From contig JAGLWX010000361.1 of NCBI GenBank assembly GCA_023133185.1, forward strand, positions 1-6,607: a stretch of 6,607 nucleotides of DNA, written 5' to 3'. Both the position numbers and the translations under genes were made by a program. Below, in pieces: positions 6,417 through 6,607 of the stretch. The DNA is from Fidelibacterota bacterium (lineage in GTDB: Bacteria; Fidelibacterota; UBA2242). Each line of letters opens with the position of its first letter. Position 1 is the first letter of the stretch. The notes beneath the pieces are model-generated. The model searched no databases and had not been told where the DNA came from. It saw only the letters and a program-made list of their open reading frames with translations.

Positions 6417-6607
6417 TAGCATTTCCTGAATTATTTATAGCGTAATTGATGTCATCGGATTCGAAAGAGCCGCCATAAATGCGTGAAAACTTGCTGTAAA
6501 TATTGCAATAAACAATGAGACGAATGCCATTATTTGAAAAATCCACAAATCAGGTGTGTGAGATCTATTTCATAGGAATGAACCGTATAAATGTCCTTAT
6601 GAATACT

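Noticed and set aside
6578..6607. Plus-strand gene start (MNRINVLMNT...) running off the right edge
   Set aside because: The only Shine-Dalgarno-like bases (AGGA) touch the ATG directly, which is too close to work, and ten codons are too few to judge.

Overview
The window reads as a piece of the chromosome of an anaerobic, moderately AT-rich bacterium. All recognisable genes lie on the minus strand, so biological order runs from high to low coordinates. Taxonomy cannot be settled here. A fused 2-hydroxyacyl-CoA dehydratase-activase-type Fe-S protein points to anaerobic metabolism. A signal-peptide-like small ORF ending in a 'GFGQD' type junction resembles secreted proteins of the FCB superphylum (Marinimicrobia, Cloacimonadota, Calditrichota and relatives). 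That placement is a guess.

Right part (about 5051-6607). A complete M20-family metallopeptidase of 412 residues (5109-6347), closest in motif pattern to PepV/Sapep-like dipeptidases, has a clean AAGGAG ribosome binding site, a plausible sigma70-type promoter and a strong intrinsic terminator (5051-5083). It looks like an independent single-gene transcript. The 260 bases upstream hold no convincing gene, only two short minus-strand reading frames joined by a TAATG stop/start overlap.

Middle gap (4601-5108). About 500 AT-rich bases hold the M20 terminator, a hairpin at 5003-5026 and a candidate promoter whose -35 element sits inside a 19-base inverted repeat (4818-4836). At the gap's lower edge a strong ribosome binding site (GGAGGG) drives a 34-codon small ORF (4496-4600) that has a signal-peptide-like sequence and overlaps the start of the next gene by 28 bases.

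Left part (1-4523). One very large gene (1452 residues, 165-4523) carries two tandem ASKHA ATPase domains of the BcrA/BadF/HgdC (archerase) type, a cysteine-rich linker, a DUF2229/HgdB-like domain and a second HgdB-like C-terminal region. In one chain it appears to combine an ATP-driven electron activator with the Fe-S reductase it would feed. The two ATPase halves are unequal: the second keeps the phosphate-binding motifs and the first has lost them, although both keep their paired cluster cysteines. Eighty bases further on, a new gene with a good ribosome binding site begins (84 to the left edge). It encodes a hydrophobic N-terminus and is probably cotranscribed with the activase.

The likely layout is therefore two transcription units: promoter - M20 peptidase - terminator, then promoter/operator - small ORF - fused activase/reductase - membrane protein (continuing beyond the window). 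The most unusual features are the asymmetric pseudo-dimeric activase fused to its reductase and the overlapping small ORF. The activase substrate cannot be told from the sequence.
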